From Acheta domesticus (lineage: Eukaryota; Arthropoda; Insecta; Orthoptera; Gryllidae), in contig JAHLJT010008756.1 of assembly GCA_031308135.1 (NCBI GenBank), positions 129,535,750-129,599,749 of the forward strand: 64,000 nucleotides of DNA. The letters are read 5' to 3'. A model generated the notes under the pieces. It ran no database searches. It was not told the origin of the DNA and was given only the letters and a program-made list of their open reading frames with translations. The stretch's first letter is position 1; the number at the start of each line of letters is the position of its first letter. The translations under genes and the position numbers were made by a program. This document shows, piece by piece, positions 10,801-23,241 of this stretch.

Positions 10801-13022
10801 TTTTTTCTTTCGAAATGAAATTTCAAGTATAGAAACTAGTCCAAATAGAAGCTAGAACATAAATGTGTTGGAATATTCACTGAACATGGATAAACTATTA
10901 AATTAAAATATAGAAGAAATCAAGCAACATAAATAAAAAAATAAGGGATATAACGGAACAATACGTTAACGTTGGATTTATTACATTAACCAACTGTTAA
11001 AGCAACCAATAAGATTTTAAGTGTGAATGGAAAACCTTCGTTCATTTGTCGTTGTTTTCTATATCTGTGTGTTTTATATTCTGTTATCTATGCATTCTAT
11101 GAAAATTAGTTTTGATATGAGTTCTGAAACATTTTTAAAACATTATTGTAAGTATTTTTAACTTGTTCAGCAACAGCTAAAGTTCAGGAGCTTAAATTAA
11201 CTCAATAATAGTATGTTTTATAATTTTTTCTTGCATTTCTTAATTTTTCAAAGAAACGAATTTGCTAAAAGATAGTTGAAAATTTTGTATTTTATATTAA
11301 TCCCTGAACTGTAATAATTTATTAAATTATGAAATAATAGTGTATATTAAAGCGGGAATTCAGCCTTAATAATGTTCGTAAAACGATTTGTATGAGTCTT
11401 AGAGTACATGTAACCAAAAATAACTTACATACATTTCCGTAATACAAAACTAAACATGCTGAAGTTATGTTGTTAACAATGAGATTTAATCGTATAATAG
11501 TGCAATCGTATTTGCTCTCTATTCGTAGTGAACCCCTTTTGTTTGCACGTTTTCTCGAGTTACTCCGTGCGTGAGGCTAAAGGCAGCTACAAATGAAACA
11601 ATAATGTCATCTCAGTATGCGAAATATGCTATATTAGTAATGGATTCTTTCCTTTGCAAAGCTGTACTACAGTAAGGTTTTTTTGTAGAACGATTACAAA
11701 GATGACAAATTTTTACAAGCGTTATAAATTTTCGTTGTATTATGCTTATAGTATATAATAAGAATACAGCAAGTGATCTTCTGCTGACGAAAATGAAAAA
11801 AGGTTCACCCCGACATTGGATAAGAAAGTATTGATATCCCCTTCTCGCTGTCCAAGTCATTTCTGGATGTTGAGCGTTGAACGCGTGCATGCTAAAATGT
11901 GCCAACAGTGACATTTCTACCAAAAGAAACTAAACACTTGAATAACAGCCCCGACGACCCCTGGCCTTATGAATTGTGTCTATTAAGGCGGTGTGTGTTC
12001 TATTAAGCGGAATCAGCCGATCTTGTTTGGAACGGCAAGTGCACTGCTACGTCTGTGTAAACGCAGCCCGCATGACTTCATTCATCCCCTATTACGTCAT
12101 GTGTGAAATAACATCTCTTAGCACGCAACTCACGCGTGATCGAGCAACAGCTTCTTTTCTCTACAAACTATACCAAAGTAAAGCGCTCATAGAGAACGAT
12201 TAGAAAGGTATAAGCAGTATTAGTACATTTTCCCTCATATTACAACAAAGGAAGCATGCTATGTTAGTAACAATATAGTACTTTAAATTAATCGAAAATG
12301 TTTCTTCGAAGATTTTGTGAGACGCTATATTGATTATACAAATTTTTCTCGTGGAACATTAATAGCACGATACTCAGTTCTTCAGAACTATTGTCACTCG
12401 CTGCTGCAGAATTAATATTTCTTTGTTCTGCATACATTGAACTCTTTTCTTTTAGTGTTTCGAAGATTTCTGGTAGATTTAAATGTGATCTGTAAATGGA
12501 TTGATATTTCGTCCACATTTATTGAAATATTTTGTTCTGATTAATTTATTTTTTATATTTTTATTGCTTTTGACGATGCTTTATTTATACTATTTTCCAT
12601 TTACCATTTGTGCATCGATGCCTGTGTTAAAATGTTTCTGATTTGTTGCTTCGGAGTTTCTTTTCTTAGTTTATAATTTATATTTTTGAGCTGATCTCTT
12701 GACATCATTTCACTCTATTAAAAAATGAAATCCATTTATATTTATCTTGTAAGACTTTTTATGACAGTTAAGTAAGATGTTACAGAACGAGAATTTCACT
12801 AAAGAATTTAAAATGTTCAATATAATAAATGTTAATTGAGTATCTCCTTGCGTATTTTTCCTCAGAAACGTCTCTCTTTTGAGATTCTAGCAGTCATCTA
12901 CCGACGTGCTTGAGCTCCTTTTTTTTCCATGCTTGAAATATCCTCATTCAAGTGCTCACCGTGCCCGTCGTTTTATACTCTCAGGTTATCAGGAAAGAAA
13001 TTCAAATGAGAGTGAAGGACGT
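10801..13022. other. AT-rich intergenic DNA
   Basis: No supported gene. The longest open frame, 103 codons on minus at 11612-11923, has no recognisable domain, codon bias or splice context. Confidence 0.5.
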
Positions 13023-13790
13023 GACTCATACTGAGCGAAGTGGCTCAGTGCGTAGCGTGGAGACTTCGCAATCGGGAGGTCCGGGCTCGATCCCCAGGCT
13101 GACTATCCTGAACGAGGTTTTCGTGGTTTCCCTCGGTCATAAGGTTGATTGATTGAGTCGTGTTTCCGGGCGCGTCAATTACTTAGGTCATTAGTCCCGT
13201 AAGTGTGGTGCGTGTTTTTTCTCTTGGAAGGTAGCGATGATCTTTTCCCCGCTGGATGGCGAGATCTGCGAGAGATGCGCCGACCTACCGTCTTCTAGCG
13301 GGGTTTTCCCCACCAGCGGGGCACCGCCCCAGCCTGGCTGAAAGAGGAACAAGTTGAAAGCTGCCGACCGGTCTCCCGGCATGTGTGCTAGTGTAGTGCT
13401 AGTGTAAGTGTGTGAGGATAGGACAAAGAACAGGAAGGAAAGCGCGCGCGGTCCGTTGTAGGGTACTGCTCCGGTATTCGCCTGGTGTTAATCACGGAAA
13501 CCACGGAAAACTACGGATCAGAGCAGTCGGCCGCTAGAATTCTCCTCTAATTCTCTCTTTAGACAGCGACTAAATTCGACCCAGCTCTCAAGCTAGTGTC
13601 GAAAATCGTACCTCCGTTGGGACTCGAATCTAGGACCTCCCGGTCAGAGGGACTGCAGTGACATTAGGTCAATGCACTGAGCCATCTCTCCCGGTCGGTC
13701 ATAAGGCGACTGCTGGGGTGGTTCAAAAAGCCCACGATCACCTCTCACCATTATTCTATCACCCCCTAATTCATTAATAATAATAATTCA
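13023..13790 (+). mobile_element. SINE-B, split by a SINE-A insertion
   Basis: A second tRNA-derived SINE. A box A-like TGGCTCAGTGC lies at about 13041 and a box B-like GGGCTCGATCCC at about 13083. It continues to 13144, is interrupted, and resumes at 13707 (CGACTGCTGGGGTGGTTCAA) to an AATAATAATAATTCAC tail at about 13775-13790. The body differs from SINE-A, so this is a distinct family. Confidence 0.8.
13133..13706 (-). mobile_element. SINE-A nested in SINE-B, with 12-bp TSD
   Basis: The perfect 12-bp TSD TCGGTCATAAGG lies at 13133-13144 and 13695-13706. The element (13145-13694, 550 bp) is complete on the minus strand. It starts CCGGGAGAGATGGCTCAGTG and ends in CAATCAATCAA. This copy fixes the termini of SINE-A and shows that it moved after SINE-B was in place. 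Confidence 0.95.
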
Positions 13791-14369
13791 CAGCGGGGAC
13801 AAAGTTACTCGCGTCCGTGGTGTACCACACGTGTCCCTTGGGTAATGACAAAATGAGTAACAGTGATTCTCCACCAAACGCGCTTGACCATTGTGGGCGT
13901 GCGAATCCCCTCACGTTGAGGGAAAACTGCATGTCTGTACTGGTCAACGCGTCACCAAATGGCTTACATGCCAATGGTGGGCGTTGGCTAACAACAACTC
14001 TTATGAGGCATATTACAGCGTAAACCTTCAAATGGTTTCAGTAACTGTTTTGTTAGTTCCCCTAGTTGTCAGATATGTAAATATCCTAAAAAGTGTTTCA
14101 TCAAACTTTTGTATGAAATTCAGGCGCATTTCTCTATTTTGTTTAAACGTTCCTATTTTTCGCTAATTTCCTTCTTTCTGGTCAGGCGCAAATTTCTCAT
14201 TTCATATTTGCTTTACTAATTTTCGGAAATTTCACTTTTAATTACAAGAAGTCCCTTCCATTTCTGTCAGTGGATTTTACGAAATTAGTCATCGAACCTA
14301 ATTTTATAAGAAGACACGGTAGAAACATATTTTTATCAACTAAGGCAGCAGCAGGCTGCACGGCATTAA
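13791..14369. other. No recognised feature
   Basis: Mixed-composition DNA. Short frames on both strands at 13774-14166 overlap each other and show no domain. Confidence 0.4.
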
Positions 14370-14600
14370 ATGGAAATGAGCGGGGCACGTCACAAGACTT
14401 CACAAGACAGACGGGCACAGAAGACCACCATGTGGGATACATACATCGGAAGCAGAAGCCGACGAATACCAAGAACCAGATGGGCCGACTATTTCAATAG
14501 ACTAGTGAGGCCACAATGGTCAAGTGCAGCGAGGTGTACAACAATTTGGAAGGATTATGAAAGACACCTGTTAGGAAGTACAGATGTTCAGAGCTAATTC
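14370..14600 (+). pseudogene. LINE reverse-transcriptase C-terminal remnant
   Basis: One + frame reads RSRRIPRTRWADYFNRLVRP, then QWSSAARCTTIWKDYERHLL. This matches the short C-terminal motif of many non-LTR retrotransposon ORF2 proteins, of the general form RGRPRTRW.DD..K..G..W...A.....W...EAY. Only about 50-70 codons are recognisable. No palm domain, endonuclease or 3' tail is preserved nearby. It is a dead fragment. I recognise the family from the motif alone, so the clade is uncertain. Confidence 0.65.
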
Positions 14601-16030
14601 GTTCTTACGTGGAATAGCTCAACAAGTGAGTTTTACCAGAGGTTCCCCTCTTGCAGGAGGCCTCGGCCCTTTATGGAACACATTATGCCAATTCATTCAT
14701 CCAAGGGAACTTACAAAACATTTCTTAAACCTGGTTTGAAAAATCTGTGCCTTCTTTTTGAAGTAACTTTCACACCCTCTACTTTAACACTCACACAAAA
14801 AACGGCAAAAATGTGTGTATCCAGTCTCTAAAACTAAAAGGGGAGCAATTATTTTAAGATATTACATATGTTTCAGCCAAATGTTTCATGAGTCTTATCT
14901 CAAGTTATTTACATATTTATTTATTTCATATTAATAATGCAGGTAAACTAAACTGATGGAAATATATTCCCCTTGTTGAGAAATGTAGATTTAAAGCTAA
15001 TTTTTGACGAATCAGTAAACAAACACAATATCTAAGGCCTGTGTGTAAACCATAAAGTAGCATATCTAGCATTGATGAAATATTCTTTCAGTAAGCCTAC
15101 TTTACATTTCCTTATTGTAAAAAATAATCCTTAAATTCCTCTTATCGATTTCAAAATCAGCATATCTTGGTTTCGTGAATTTAAAGTTACAGAGAATCAA
15201 TGCTCGAGAATACTAATTATCTTTTATCTGATATACAGATTTAGAACTCAAAATAGAATTCAGTACAACATATTTAAGATACTGTCAGGAATCAATGTAT
15301 GCCACAGTTGTCGTGTAGGAACGCGGGTCAATTATCATACGGTGGAGACGGTCCCTACAAAATTGGGTCGGAAGGGAACCTTATGTATAAAAAGCCTTCC
15401 ATACCTTATGTCTATGCCCTCCCATTCACTTGTCAATATAGAACTTAGCACAGATCCATATGTTACATATACTTTTATTTAGATTTTCCATATAAATAAA
15501 TAATAAGATGTTAATGAAAATAATGGCAAAAATAACCAATTTAATACAAATTTGATAATTTATTTAACCTCCAAAACTATATATGAAAGATAAAATTGAT
15601 AGTAGGGCTATATTACTCATTTAAAAGTAATATGTCAGAGGTAAAAACTATATTGTGTAGTGTAATAACTGGGGATGGATATGCGAATAAAAATCAATCT
15701 TGAAGAAAAAGAAACAAATAATACAGAACAATATAATTTTATTAACCAAATATCATTGTCGATTGGCGTTTCTATGTATATCCTTCGCTTGTTAAAAAGG
15801 TAAAACAGTGATTGTGAAACTAGATGCATAATTTATTAGAATTATTGTTTAGTGATCGCGTTTTGTTTGTTCAAATGTTACTGTAAAATTTTGTCACTCT
15901 GGTAGGTTACCTTGCCTTAAGAAGAGCCCTTCAAACTTCAAACCAACAGAAAGTTCATTACATCAATCTCTTTCTCTTTCAAACTTTCAGCTGTGATCAG
16001 AATTAAAACAGATCAATGCCCAATCAGACT
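14601..16030. other. AT-rich intergenic DNA
   Basis: No gene supported. A TATA-like string (TATGTATAAAAAGCC, about 15383) sits in a moderately GC-rich 120-bp patch starting TGTCAGGAATCAATG. I could find no paired LTR for it. Confidence 0.4.
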
Positions 16031-16345
16031 TTAAAGCTTATAATAGAGCTGAAATCGACCGTCAACTTTAACGGATAATTTCTTCTTGTAAAGTTCTCTG
16101 CCCCAGGTAGCTGATCCTTCGTGGAGAACACTCTCTCTCTGTTTTATAGCTTTTCCTGTCACGAGTGTTCTCTTCACTGAAACACATTCCTCATTCTGCT
16201 CTTTCAGATAATTTATCAACTTCTTCCTTCTTTTTATTCCTCCACCTTGCCTTCCAGAAAACTTCCTCCATCAAACAGCCTCCCTTTATACATGTCCAAT
16301 CCAACTTTTCTTACGTATTTATGCTGTTGTTAATTGCAATTTGTT
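16031..16345 (-). pseudogene. Decayed LINE RT tail
   Basis: On the minus strand, across frameshifts and stops, one can read KKSWIGHV, then CLMEEVFWKA, then INYLKEQNEECVSVKRT. This resembles the end of LINE ORF2 proteins of the RWIGHILR...LLKEVLEG type. The reading needs at least two frame changes, so it is a weak call. Confidence 0.3.
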
Positions 16346-17330
16346 TAACTTCTAAGTTTATTCACACACCTTCAATTCTCACTTTAATTGCCCACTTGAC
16401 AATTCCCGCTCTTCTGCATTTGCTTTGGTTGTATCTTGTTCTCAGTTCAGCGTTGTCCAAGGTTCTCAGTGCTACATCCATACAATCAATTTAACATATT
16501 TAATCAATCATTTTCTCAAACTATAGGATGCGTCACATTACTTTAGCACCTCACGTACTTTTTTGAACGGTTGAAGTTACTGCAATGCAGTTTTCACGGA
16601 AATGAAAGAAGGAATGTGGCTAATTGATAAATGTATTCGTCGTATTATATCACTTGTATTTTACGAGATTTTTGATTGAGATTTTTTTCAAATGGTACTA
16701 ACATATTTTTAGTAATATTAGCTAGTATTCATTAAACTTTGTAGAGATAAGTAATGACAAAAAAGTATTCTGTTCCATTCATGTATCACGAATTTGCGTA
16801 GTTATTTCTTGTATTTATATGCAATATGCAATGTTTGAAACTCATTTAAATTAACGCTGCCACGGTAAACCTTTCTGTACCTCATTTGTTCATTCGATGA
16901 CAATCAAAATATATTCACACAGTGACTGTACCTCGACGAAGAATTTTGGAGTCAAACCGTTGCGACGAATTATCATTATAGTGGGAATATCTTCTGTACC
17001 ATGACGACTTCAGTACAGCTTACCCATCTTGTGCTTCACTTTTAAGAATCACTTGATGACGCCGTCCGTGATCATCTGCACCTGACTTCTGACCGATGCG
17101 GTAGGAGGTCCTTGTTTGAGAAACCGAAAGAGAGGTCTCCCAGCAAATGCGGATGAAAGAAAAAAGAATGAGGAATATATTGATAAACTCAGTGGTGTGC
17201 TTTTACCTCGTACGCCGTAATCACATGATGCAAACTCGCGTGGCTTGTGTATAGGGGCAGAAACGAAGTGGTGGCAAGGCGGGATGGGGCGGGGAGCCTC
17301 CGGTTTCAAAACCGCCGCGTGTCGCCACTA
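16346..17330. other. AT-rich DNA leading into the C-rich block
   Basis: No gene supported. Composition changes abruptly at about 17240. Confidence 0.4.
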
Positions 17331-17339
17331 CGTGCACCT

Positions 17340-18090
17340 TGTTGTTGCTACCGCTTGCGCAACGCCTACCCCGCCCAAGCCCGTCCCGCCCCGCTTCTGC
17401 AAGCCTCGCCCCTCCCTGCTCTTCCCCGCCACGCCACCTTCCCCGTCCCGCCCCGACCCATCCGTCCCGCCCCGTCACTCCCCACCACGCCTCACCACTC
17501 ACCGCCAATCTCCGACACGACCCAATACGACACGACCCGCCACGCCACGCTTCCCCACCATGCCCCACCTCCATCACGCCCCGCCACTTCGCTGCACGCC
17601 CCGTCACTCCCCTCCGGACACGCCCCGCCCCGCCACGCCACTACATGCCAATCTCCGCCCCTCCCCGCCCCGCCACTACATGCCAATCTCCGCCCCTCCC
17701 CGCCACGCCACGCCATGCCCCGCCCCCCGCCATGCCCAGCCACTCTCCGTCCCGCCCCGCCACTTCGCGGCACGCCCCGACACGCCCCTCCGGACACGCC
17801 CCGTCACTCCACGCCACGCTCCGCTCCGCCCCATCCCGACACGCCACGCCCAGTCCCGCCCCGCCACTACACGCCAGCCTCCGCCCCGCCCCGCCCCGCC
17901 CCGCCTCGCCATGCCACGCCCCCCGCCTCGCCCCTTCAGTCACCGCCCCTCTTAGCCTCGCACCTTCCTTCCGTTTCTCACTTTGTCCCACCCCGCCTCG
18001 GCACGACCAACTGACCCGATTGTCTCGAACAGATTGGATTGGACTCGCCTCGTCGCGGCCGCCCTTGCCCTGGCTCGTCTTGCCCCAGTT
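17340..18090. repeat. C-rich low-complexity block, G-rich on minus
   Basis: Some 750 bases made of CCGCC, ACGCC and CCCCGCC units on the + strand, with very few runs of G. Local longer repeats are visible, such as CACTACATGCCAATCTCCGC at about 17639 and 17681, and CTCCGGACACGCCCCG at about 17612 and 17787. Frames of 236-257 codons are open in all three + phases because the composition excludes stops. They are not proteins. The minus strand has many short G runs. Confidence 0.9.
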
Positions 18091-18344
18091 CCCCTGCCCT
18101 CACCCTTCGTAATTTTTTCTTTCCTTCGCATGCTCAAGGGCAGCGAGGGAACGATTGCCTTTTAAAAGCGCTTTTGCCTTGATCTTCATACTGTGAGTCT
18201 ATGGTAAAAATAAGCTTCATACAGTCAATCTGGGTGATTATTAGATTTTAAACGCATTTCAATGTAGATGAAGGTTTGTGTGGCGAAAATGTTACTTTTT
18301 GCACGTTGATTAAAAGACTCGAACTCCTAGACCAACCTCCCTCC

Positions 18345-18605
18345 TGGATCTGTGCATCAATTGATGTCACTGCATTCCCTCTGACCGGGACGTCCTCCTA
18401 GGTTCGAGTCCCGACGGCGGCAGGATTTTCGACACTAGCTTGTTATATCGAATTCAGTCGCTGTCTGGAGGAGAATCCTAGCGGCCCGCTGCTCTGATCG
18501 GTAGTTTTCCGTGGTTTCTCCGATCAACAGAGCAGTACCGTAACAAACGGGCCACGGACCGGGCGCGATATTTCCTTCCTCTTCCTTGTTCTATCCTATC
18601 CTCTC

Positions 18606-18655
<50 letters not shown>

Positions 18656-18917
18656 CATGCACTACACTACTACACATGCCGGGAGACCGGTCGGGAGCTT
18701 ACTGCTTCTCCCGGCTGGGGCGGTGCCCCGCTGATGGAAGATACCTGTTTGAGGGGAAAACCCCGCTAGTCGACGGTAGGTCGGCGCCATATCGCGCCAT
18801 CCAGCGGGGAAAAGATCATCTCATGAAAAGCCACCTCCCGGAAAAAAACACGCACTACACTTACGGGACTAATGACCTAAGTAGTTGGCACGCCCGGAAA
18901 CACGAATCAATCAAGCT
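18345..18917 (+). mobile_element. SINE-A copy with long (AC)n
   Basis: A well-preserved SINE-A body ending CACGAATCAATCAA. The tRNA-like head is partly lost (it begins near CTGTGCATCAATTGATGTCA), but box B is a perfect GGTTCGAGTCC at about 18393. The internal (AC)n, about 10 bases or more in sister copies, is expanded to roughly 21 repeats at 18610-18653. I could not find a clear TSD. Confidence 0.88.
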
Positions 18918-19711
18918 ATAGATTGTTCTCTTCTAATTTTTTTCTCCTTCAAGTTGCAAGTTAGATGTGCCAATACGACGCAATTTTTCAACTATTTCAA
19001 CGCAATTTATCAAATATTTCAACGCAATTCTTTCTATTTATAACTCGCAATAGAAAAAGTGACGACTGAGTACGATTTGTATGTCCACAGCGATACAAAA
19101 TCTCATACATTTGGTACTGCGTAATTATAAATTATACACAGAATTGCATCAGACATATGCCTATTTTATCATCAAATGAAAATACTGGAACTTGTAATCG
19201 TGCTATGGAGAAAGTTCTTTTTAATTAATTAAATTATTTATTTATCGACAAATGTTACAAAAAATGTATGTGATGTATGGGGAATAACGTTTACGTGCGC
19301 TCATTTTTTTGGAGCGCCAGAATCCATGCCCAACAATTGATAAATAAATAAAAGTAACATCAACGCATGGTTAGCAATATTTGAAAACTAGATGTTTTCG
19401 CTCCCAAGAAATATAAAACGTATGTGCATCGGCAAACGAGATTTTGTTTTATGGTATTCCTAAAAATACATGATGTGTACGTAAGAGTACGTAAGAGTTT
19501 GGTATTGGTATCCAACTTTGTTGTCACACCGGCATATCTCCCGTTACGTTTAAACAAGACCGTGACAGGAAATCTCGATGGAATTTTCGCAAAGAGCAGG
19601 GAGAATTTTCGCTCATTACTATCTGCCAAAATTATTACCTTTCCGTAGGTTCAGGGGAATGTTTTTGTTCATTGTGGGGTTAGGCTGCGCAGATCTGCTT
19701 GTGTGCGCTTG
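18918..19711. other. AT-rich intergenic DNA
   Basis: No gene supported. Confidence 0.4.
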
Positions 19712-20506
19712 CTAATTTGCAGTGGCGTAGCGTGACTCGCACGTTTGAGGATGCTCAACAATTACACACAAAATGTCACTATCAACTACTTCATCTAACA
19801 GGCAAACGCAACATAAGGCAGATACATCGGAACTACTTACACGATCTCGATTGCTTTCGACGGTGTAGGCGCTTCCTACAAAATCCTCACAGCAGACAAT
19901 ATTGCCGATGTCTTCAAAGCAAATTATACAATGGCTTCGCTTTAATTCTTACACGCGAATGGCAATGAGACCACGTGTTAATTTACACATTGCAGACTAA
20001 AATAATACGTAATCTATTTAAGGAATAATTCGATTTCTTGGATATTAATTAAGAAATAGCAGACGGGCACTATTTCTACAGTTTGTGCCCATGACCAAGC
20101 GGGGACTTCCGAGTGAGAGAGAGAGACTGACCGCCTGAAATATGCTGCGCTCTCGTGCACAAACTAGCTTCTTTCCGCAGTGGATGCTAGCGTAAAGCAG
20201 TCGGGTTTTTCTGGGCCAGGGGTGAAGACGGGAGAGGGGAAACTCGCCATCTGCGCATGCGTCATTGATCGTCGCAACCTCGCGGCAGACGCTAGAAGCA
20301 TTTTAGCTTCCAAGCAATCACAGGCCAGCTTCAACAACCCGCCGAATTCAATCATAGGAAATCAACTTAAAGTTAATATAAAGCGTGTTTTGCTCAACGG
20401 GGCACTTGTAAGATTATCAATACAGTGTTTAGGGTTCTTTATTAATATTACATACGGGAATGCTCAGCATCTCAGGGTCCCCTGACGCTATGTCACTGCT
20501 AATTTG
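19712..20506 (+). mobile_element. hAT MITE copy 1, with 8-bp TSD
   Basis: The element spans 19720-20498 (779 bp). It starts CAGTGGCGTAGCGTGAC and ends GACGCTATGTCACTG, giving imperfect terminal inverted repeats of about 14 bp. The 8-bp TSD CTAATTTG occurs at 19712-19719 and 20499-20506. An 8-bp TSD with CAG...CTG ends is the signature of the hAT superfamily. There is no transposase, so it is non-autonomous. A sister copy lies at 25724-26495. Confidence 0.93.
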
Positions 20507-20814
20507 TTTGTTTGTGGGTAGTCATGTGGATGGTTGGAGGGTAAGTAGTGAGAATTTGGAAGCCAAGGAATTTGTGTCGTATTATACCGAAGAAAAACTG
20601 TTTTGAATCGTGATTGGTAGTAGTGATTGTGTTTTTGCTTTCGCGGTTGGACGGTTGGATAGCGTCACGGTGTGGCTAATATGTTGTCCAACCGTCTGAG
20701 TTGTGAACGACCTTTTTGAGCTTTCGAATGTATTGACCTAATCGATCGATATTCACACGAATGTGAAGGCTTTCCAAAGGTTGGCTGCAAGAGTATAAAG
20801 CGTAGAATTTGAGG
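20507..20814. other. Unassigned DNA
   Basis: About 300 bases of mixed composition with nothing recognised. Confidence 0.4.
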
Positions 20815-20922
20815 GTGTAAAGAATGTAACTCACGTTGGAAAGTGTAAAGAATGTAACTCACGTTGGAAAGTGTAAAGAATGTAACTCGCGTTGGAAAGT
20901 GTAAAGAATGTAACTCACGTTG
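20815..20922. repeat. 28-bp tandem repeat, 4 copies
   Basis: The unit begins GTGTAAAGAATGTAACTCAC and repeats at 20815, 20843, 20871 and 20899 with a single-base variant. Confidence 0.95.
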
Positions 20923-21370
20923 TCACCGTTCACAATTTGAACCACCGTTCATAATTCATTTATCAGTATTAGTGATGGATGAATGACCCTGAAAACAACT
21001 CGAGCAATTGCTCTCAAATGAACACTTGAAGGGCCTAGAAAAAACATACGGAGCCAACATTCTACCCCAAATTTCACTATATCCCAAAATTTGTGCCTCT
21101 GGAAACCCGCAATGCGAAGCATCGTTCCTAGCCATTGCAGGGCGTGGCCAGACTTGGTGCTGCGGATAAAGTAGGCGATGCGGACAGTTCGTTCTGTGCT
21201 GGTAGAGCAGTATGGGAGGCAGGTAGCGCATGGGAGGGAAGAGTGATAAATAGATAATTGTGATAAATAAATACCCGGACAATGCCTGGGTTCTTCATAA
21301 ATAAGAAAGTAATTCATAAATAACCACATGAAATACCGGAAGTATCCCTCTTCTTTCACATGATTTTTTA

Positions 21371-21430
21371 AATTCAATTGCCTTGTTTTACGTGGCGAGA
21401 TTCAGGCCACGAGGCCTGCTCTTCCGCACA
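21371..21430 (-). mobile_element. LINE 3' end, minus strand
   Basis: This is the reverse complement of the segment at 9038-9090: GAAGAGCAGGCCT, then GGCCTGAATCTCGCCACGTA, ending in an AATTGAATT tail. The body is missing. Confidence 0.4.
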
Positions 21431-21464
21431 TGATTCTCTCTGTATGGGAAAAATAGCCACAGGT

Positions 21465-22341
21465 CTAGCAGGCAGGGCCGTTTGGACAACTTTGGGGCCC
21501 CTTGGGCGTACGTTAATTCGGGGGCCCCTTATTTTTCCTTTCAACGAACTCTCCCCCCGCAATAGAAACACAAATTTTGTTTAAAAAAACTAAACTTCTG
21601 ATCACTGAGTGACATTCTTGCATCAACTAGCAACATTCCATGTTATAAATACTATCCAATCACACCGTTAAGCAAATTCTTTACGTATAGTTGAATCGTA
21701 ACTTTTTATAGTGTTTTTTCGAATTTTTTAGTATTAACTACTTTTTAAGAACTATTGGGGGCCCTTGAACATTGGGGGTCCTGGGCCCTGGGCCCAGGCC
21801 CTTTTATGGGGATTTTTATTTTATTTTTTGATAAATGTAGCTGGGTTAATGGTGTTTATTAATGGTGTTTCTATGAATATATTTGTAAGATATAACATAA
21901 TAGTATTAAATACTTTCATGTTGATGTGTACGCTGTTAACCCTTAGGCCTGGTTTTTCCAATTTCGGCAACTCCTTTGATCACTAATTGAAAGAACGACA
22001 ATGGTAATTTGATACGTTTGTTTGTCACATGACTGTAGGTATTTATTTAAAGGGAAAAAGTTCAATAAAAGTAATTGTTTTCCCCATTTGAAACTCTGTA
22101 TTCTCATTATGGACATGATTACTGCATGCCGTCACACAGCAGTCATTTCCTATTATAAACTTAAAAATACTCTTAAGAACCCGGAATCAGACACTCGGAA
22201 ACCAGATTCACCCCGTCATTGTGCGTTGTGACACTAAGTGGCGAAGGCAAACTAATAAATAATTTTTTAAGCATTATCGGGGCCCTTGAACATCGGGGGC
22301 CCTGGGCCCGAGCCCTTCGCTAACACGGGCCTGCTCGTAGG
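21465..22341. mobile_element. hAT-like MITE (possibly composite)
   Basis: It starts CAGGGCCGTTTGG at 21473 and ends ACACGGGCCTG at 22333. The flanking octamers are CTAGCAGG and CTCGTAGG (6 of 8 match). GC-rich subterminal blocks (GGGGCCC-type) lie near both ends. A further block at 21765-21805 (GGGGGCCCTTGAACATTGGG) repeats the right-hand subterminal block at 22278-22315, so two overlapping or nested elements are possible. No transposase frame is present. Confidence 0.55.
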
Positions 22342-23241
22342 GCTGCTGCCCCTTGGCGTGTCTGAGCGTCGTTCATTTGCCTGCTGCAGAGAGCGCGCGG
22401 TGGCGGGCGATTTGCTCCTGGGGGCTTAGCGTCGTTATTGGATGATCGCTGCTCCGCGCACTTGTTCGTCTTCTAGGGGGAGGCGGGTGAGGGCAGAGGG
22501 CCGCCGACTTGAGCGTTCGGTGGCGGAAGGGACGAGAGGCCCCCCACCCCCACCCCCGCAACGATCAACGTGGATCGACCCAAGCGGCTTAGCCATGCCC
22601 TTCCCCCCTCCCCCTCCCCTCCCCCTCCCACAAGGCTCGACGACGCTGTTGTCGCGCCCATTCGCGGCTGCCAACGAGGCAAAGCGACGCTCAGGGAAAG
22701 GGGGCGGGAAGCATCGAAACGCCCCGAGCTCTAATGACCTTGGCGCAGTAAATTAATACTTTATAATACCTTCAACCTCCCACAGTCGCGCACTGGTGAT
22801 ACGTATTATCGTGGTATAATTTGCCTTCGCCACTTAGTGTCACAACGCACAATGACGGGGTGAATCTGATTTCCGAGTGTCTGATTCCGGGTTCTTAAGA
22901 GTAGTTTTAAGTTTAATAGGAAATGACTGCTGTGTGACGGCATGCAGTAGTCATGTCCATAACGAGAATGCAGTGTTTCAATTGGGGAAAACAATTACTT
23001 TTAATGAATGTTTTTCCATTTAAATAAATGCCTGCAGTCATGTGACAAACAAAACACATCAAATTACCATCGTCTTTCTTTCAATTAATGATAAAAGAAG
23101 TTGACAAAATTGAAAAAACTAGGCCTATGGGTTAACAGCGTACACATCAACATGAAAGTATTTAATACTTTTGTGTTATATCATACAAACATATTCATAG
23201 AAACACCATTCAATATACAAAACTCTTTAAAAATCCTAACT
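21807..23241. repeat. Large inverted repeat, ~430-bp arms
   Basis: The left arm (about 21807-22255) and right arm (about 22819-23241) are reverse complements with scattered differences. For example GTTGATGTGTACGCTGTTAA at about 21919 is matched by TTAACAGCGTACACATCAAC at about 23132, and GACACTAAGTGGCGAAGGC by GCCTTCGCCACTTAGTGTC. The ~560-bp spacer includes a GC-rich block. It most likely arose from two hAT-like copies in opposite orientation. Confidence 0.85.
22342..22745. other. CpG-rich spacer of the inverted repeat
   Basis: GC-rich DNA with C runs such as CCCCCCACCCCCACCCCC near 22540. A 104-codon + frame and several minus frames overlap here, and none has a domain. They follow from low stop density. 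Confidence 0.5.

Noticed and set aside
15290..15480. Possible solo LTR or promoter with a TATA-like box
   Set aside because: No second LTR, no TSD and no primer-binding site could be identified.
17245..18112. Three overlapping Pro/His/Arg-rich + frames of 236-257 codons
   Set aside because: All three phases are open because the C-rich sequence lacks stops. This is composition, not coding.
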